This document shows, piece by piece, positions 63,807-64,000 of a DNA stretch of 64,000 nucleotides (position 1 is its first letter; each line of letters opens with the position of its first letter). The notes below the pieces were generated by a model. It worked only from the letters and a program-made list of their open reading frames with translations, made no database searches and was not told where the DNA came from. Source of the stretch: DASUBV01 sp963725175 (GTDB lineage: Bacteria; Actinomycetota; Actinomycetes; Streptosporangiales; Streptosporangiaceae); assembly GCA_963725175.1 (NCBI GenBank), contig CAVRXH010000006.1, forward strand, positions 1,426,001-1,490,000, in the 5' to 3' direction. The translations under genes and the position numbers were made by a program.

Positions 63807-64000
63807 GTGAGCGCGAGCCAGGTGCTGCTCGGCGCCGGGCTGACGATCGTGCTGGCGATCGGCGCCCAGGTGCTCGCCATGCGGCTGCGCATCCCGCTGG
63901 CCATCGTGCTGCTCCCGGCCGGGTTCATCGCCGGGGCGCTGACCAGGGACGTCAGCCCTAAGCTGCTGCTCGGGCACGCGCTGCACCCGCTGATCTCGCT
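63807..64000 (+). CDS. Cation:proton antiporter, N-terminal fragment
   Basis: The frame opens at GTG 63807 with a G-rich ribosome-binding site (GGGGGCAG) and runs to the window end. It encodes two hydrophobic helices (LLGAGLTIVLAIGAQVLAM and IPLAIVLLPAGFIAGAL) separated by RLRIP, the pattern of CPA1/CPA2 Na+(K+)/H+ antiporter N termini. About 64 residues are visible. It follows ndh by 22 bp. Confidence 0.62.
   Translation, partial: MSASQVLLGAGLTIVLAIGAQVLAMRLRIPLAIVLLPAGFIAGALTRDVSPKLLLGHALHPLIS

Overview
The window is very GC-rich (mostly above 70 %, with C or G in most third codon positions), uses many GTG starts and has several apparently leaderless promoters. Gene order is that of an actinomycete chromosome: TIGR03960/TIGR03936 – rne – rplU – rpmA – obgE, mreBCD – PBP2 – rodA, valS – folC – DUF4233, and clpX – clpP2 – clpP1 – tig. 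A soil actinomycete of the Streptosporangiales type fits, but the genus cannot be read from the sequence alone.

Layout. (1) 1–6.1 kb: two divergent copies of a rare three-domain fusion (APH-like kinase, M23/LytM-like domain, class III aminotransferase) flank a GntR/FCD repressor; both copies carry the same 13-bp operator-like word. (2) 6.1–10.6 kb: histidine phosphatase, rsfS, nadD, an SDR with a 16-bp palindrome in its promoter, and a phenylacetate-CoA-ligase-type enzyme. (3) 10.6–23.2 kb: M48 protease, a HelD-type RNA polymerase recycling ATPase, obgE, rpmA, rplU, a long-tailed RNase E/G and the paired radical-SAM genes. (4) 23.3–36.5 kb: TauE/SafE permease, the rod-shape/elongasome operon, DUF4233, folC and valS. 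(5) 36.7–44.6 kb: two large FtsX-type permeases and two ABC ATPases in one operon. (6) 44.6–49.0 kb: clpX, clpP2, clpP1 and tig. (7) 49–64 kb: a stress, carbon and redox island with an HdeD-like protein, a LAL (MalT-like) LuxR regulator, a small membrane protein, gluconokinase, GH15 hydrolase, GMC oxidoreductase, cydAB, zwf, a type-II NADH dehydrogenase and the start of a cation:proton antiporter.

The most interesting signal is in region 7. A 19-bp inverted repeat (ATCACCC-N5-GGGTGAT) occurs four times in 12 kb, each time in an intergenic promoter region: before the HdeD-like gene, between the LAL regulator and the small membrane gene, between the GMC oxidoreductase and the gene before cydAB, and before zwf. 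This looks like the operator of a local regulon joining glucose/gluconate oxidation to cytochrome bd respiration. The LAL regulator inside the island is the obvious but unproven candidate to bind it.

Two other features stand out. In-frame 15- or 18-bp tandem repeats extend or interrupt at least five unrelated proteins (rne, rplU, mreD, folC, LAL regulator). Single-base frameshifts break the first fusion gene, folC, the first FtsX gene, the LAL regulator and, very densely, cydA-cydB-zwf-ndh (58.5–63.6 kb). Conserved motifs continue in the shifted frames, so assembly or sequencing error is likelier than gene death.
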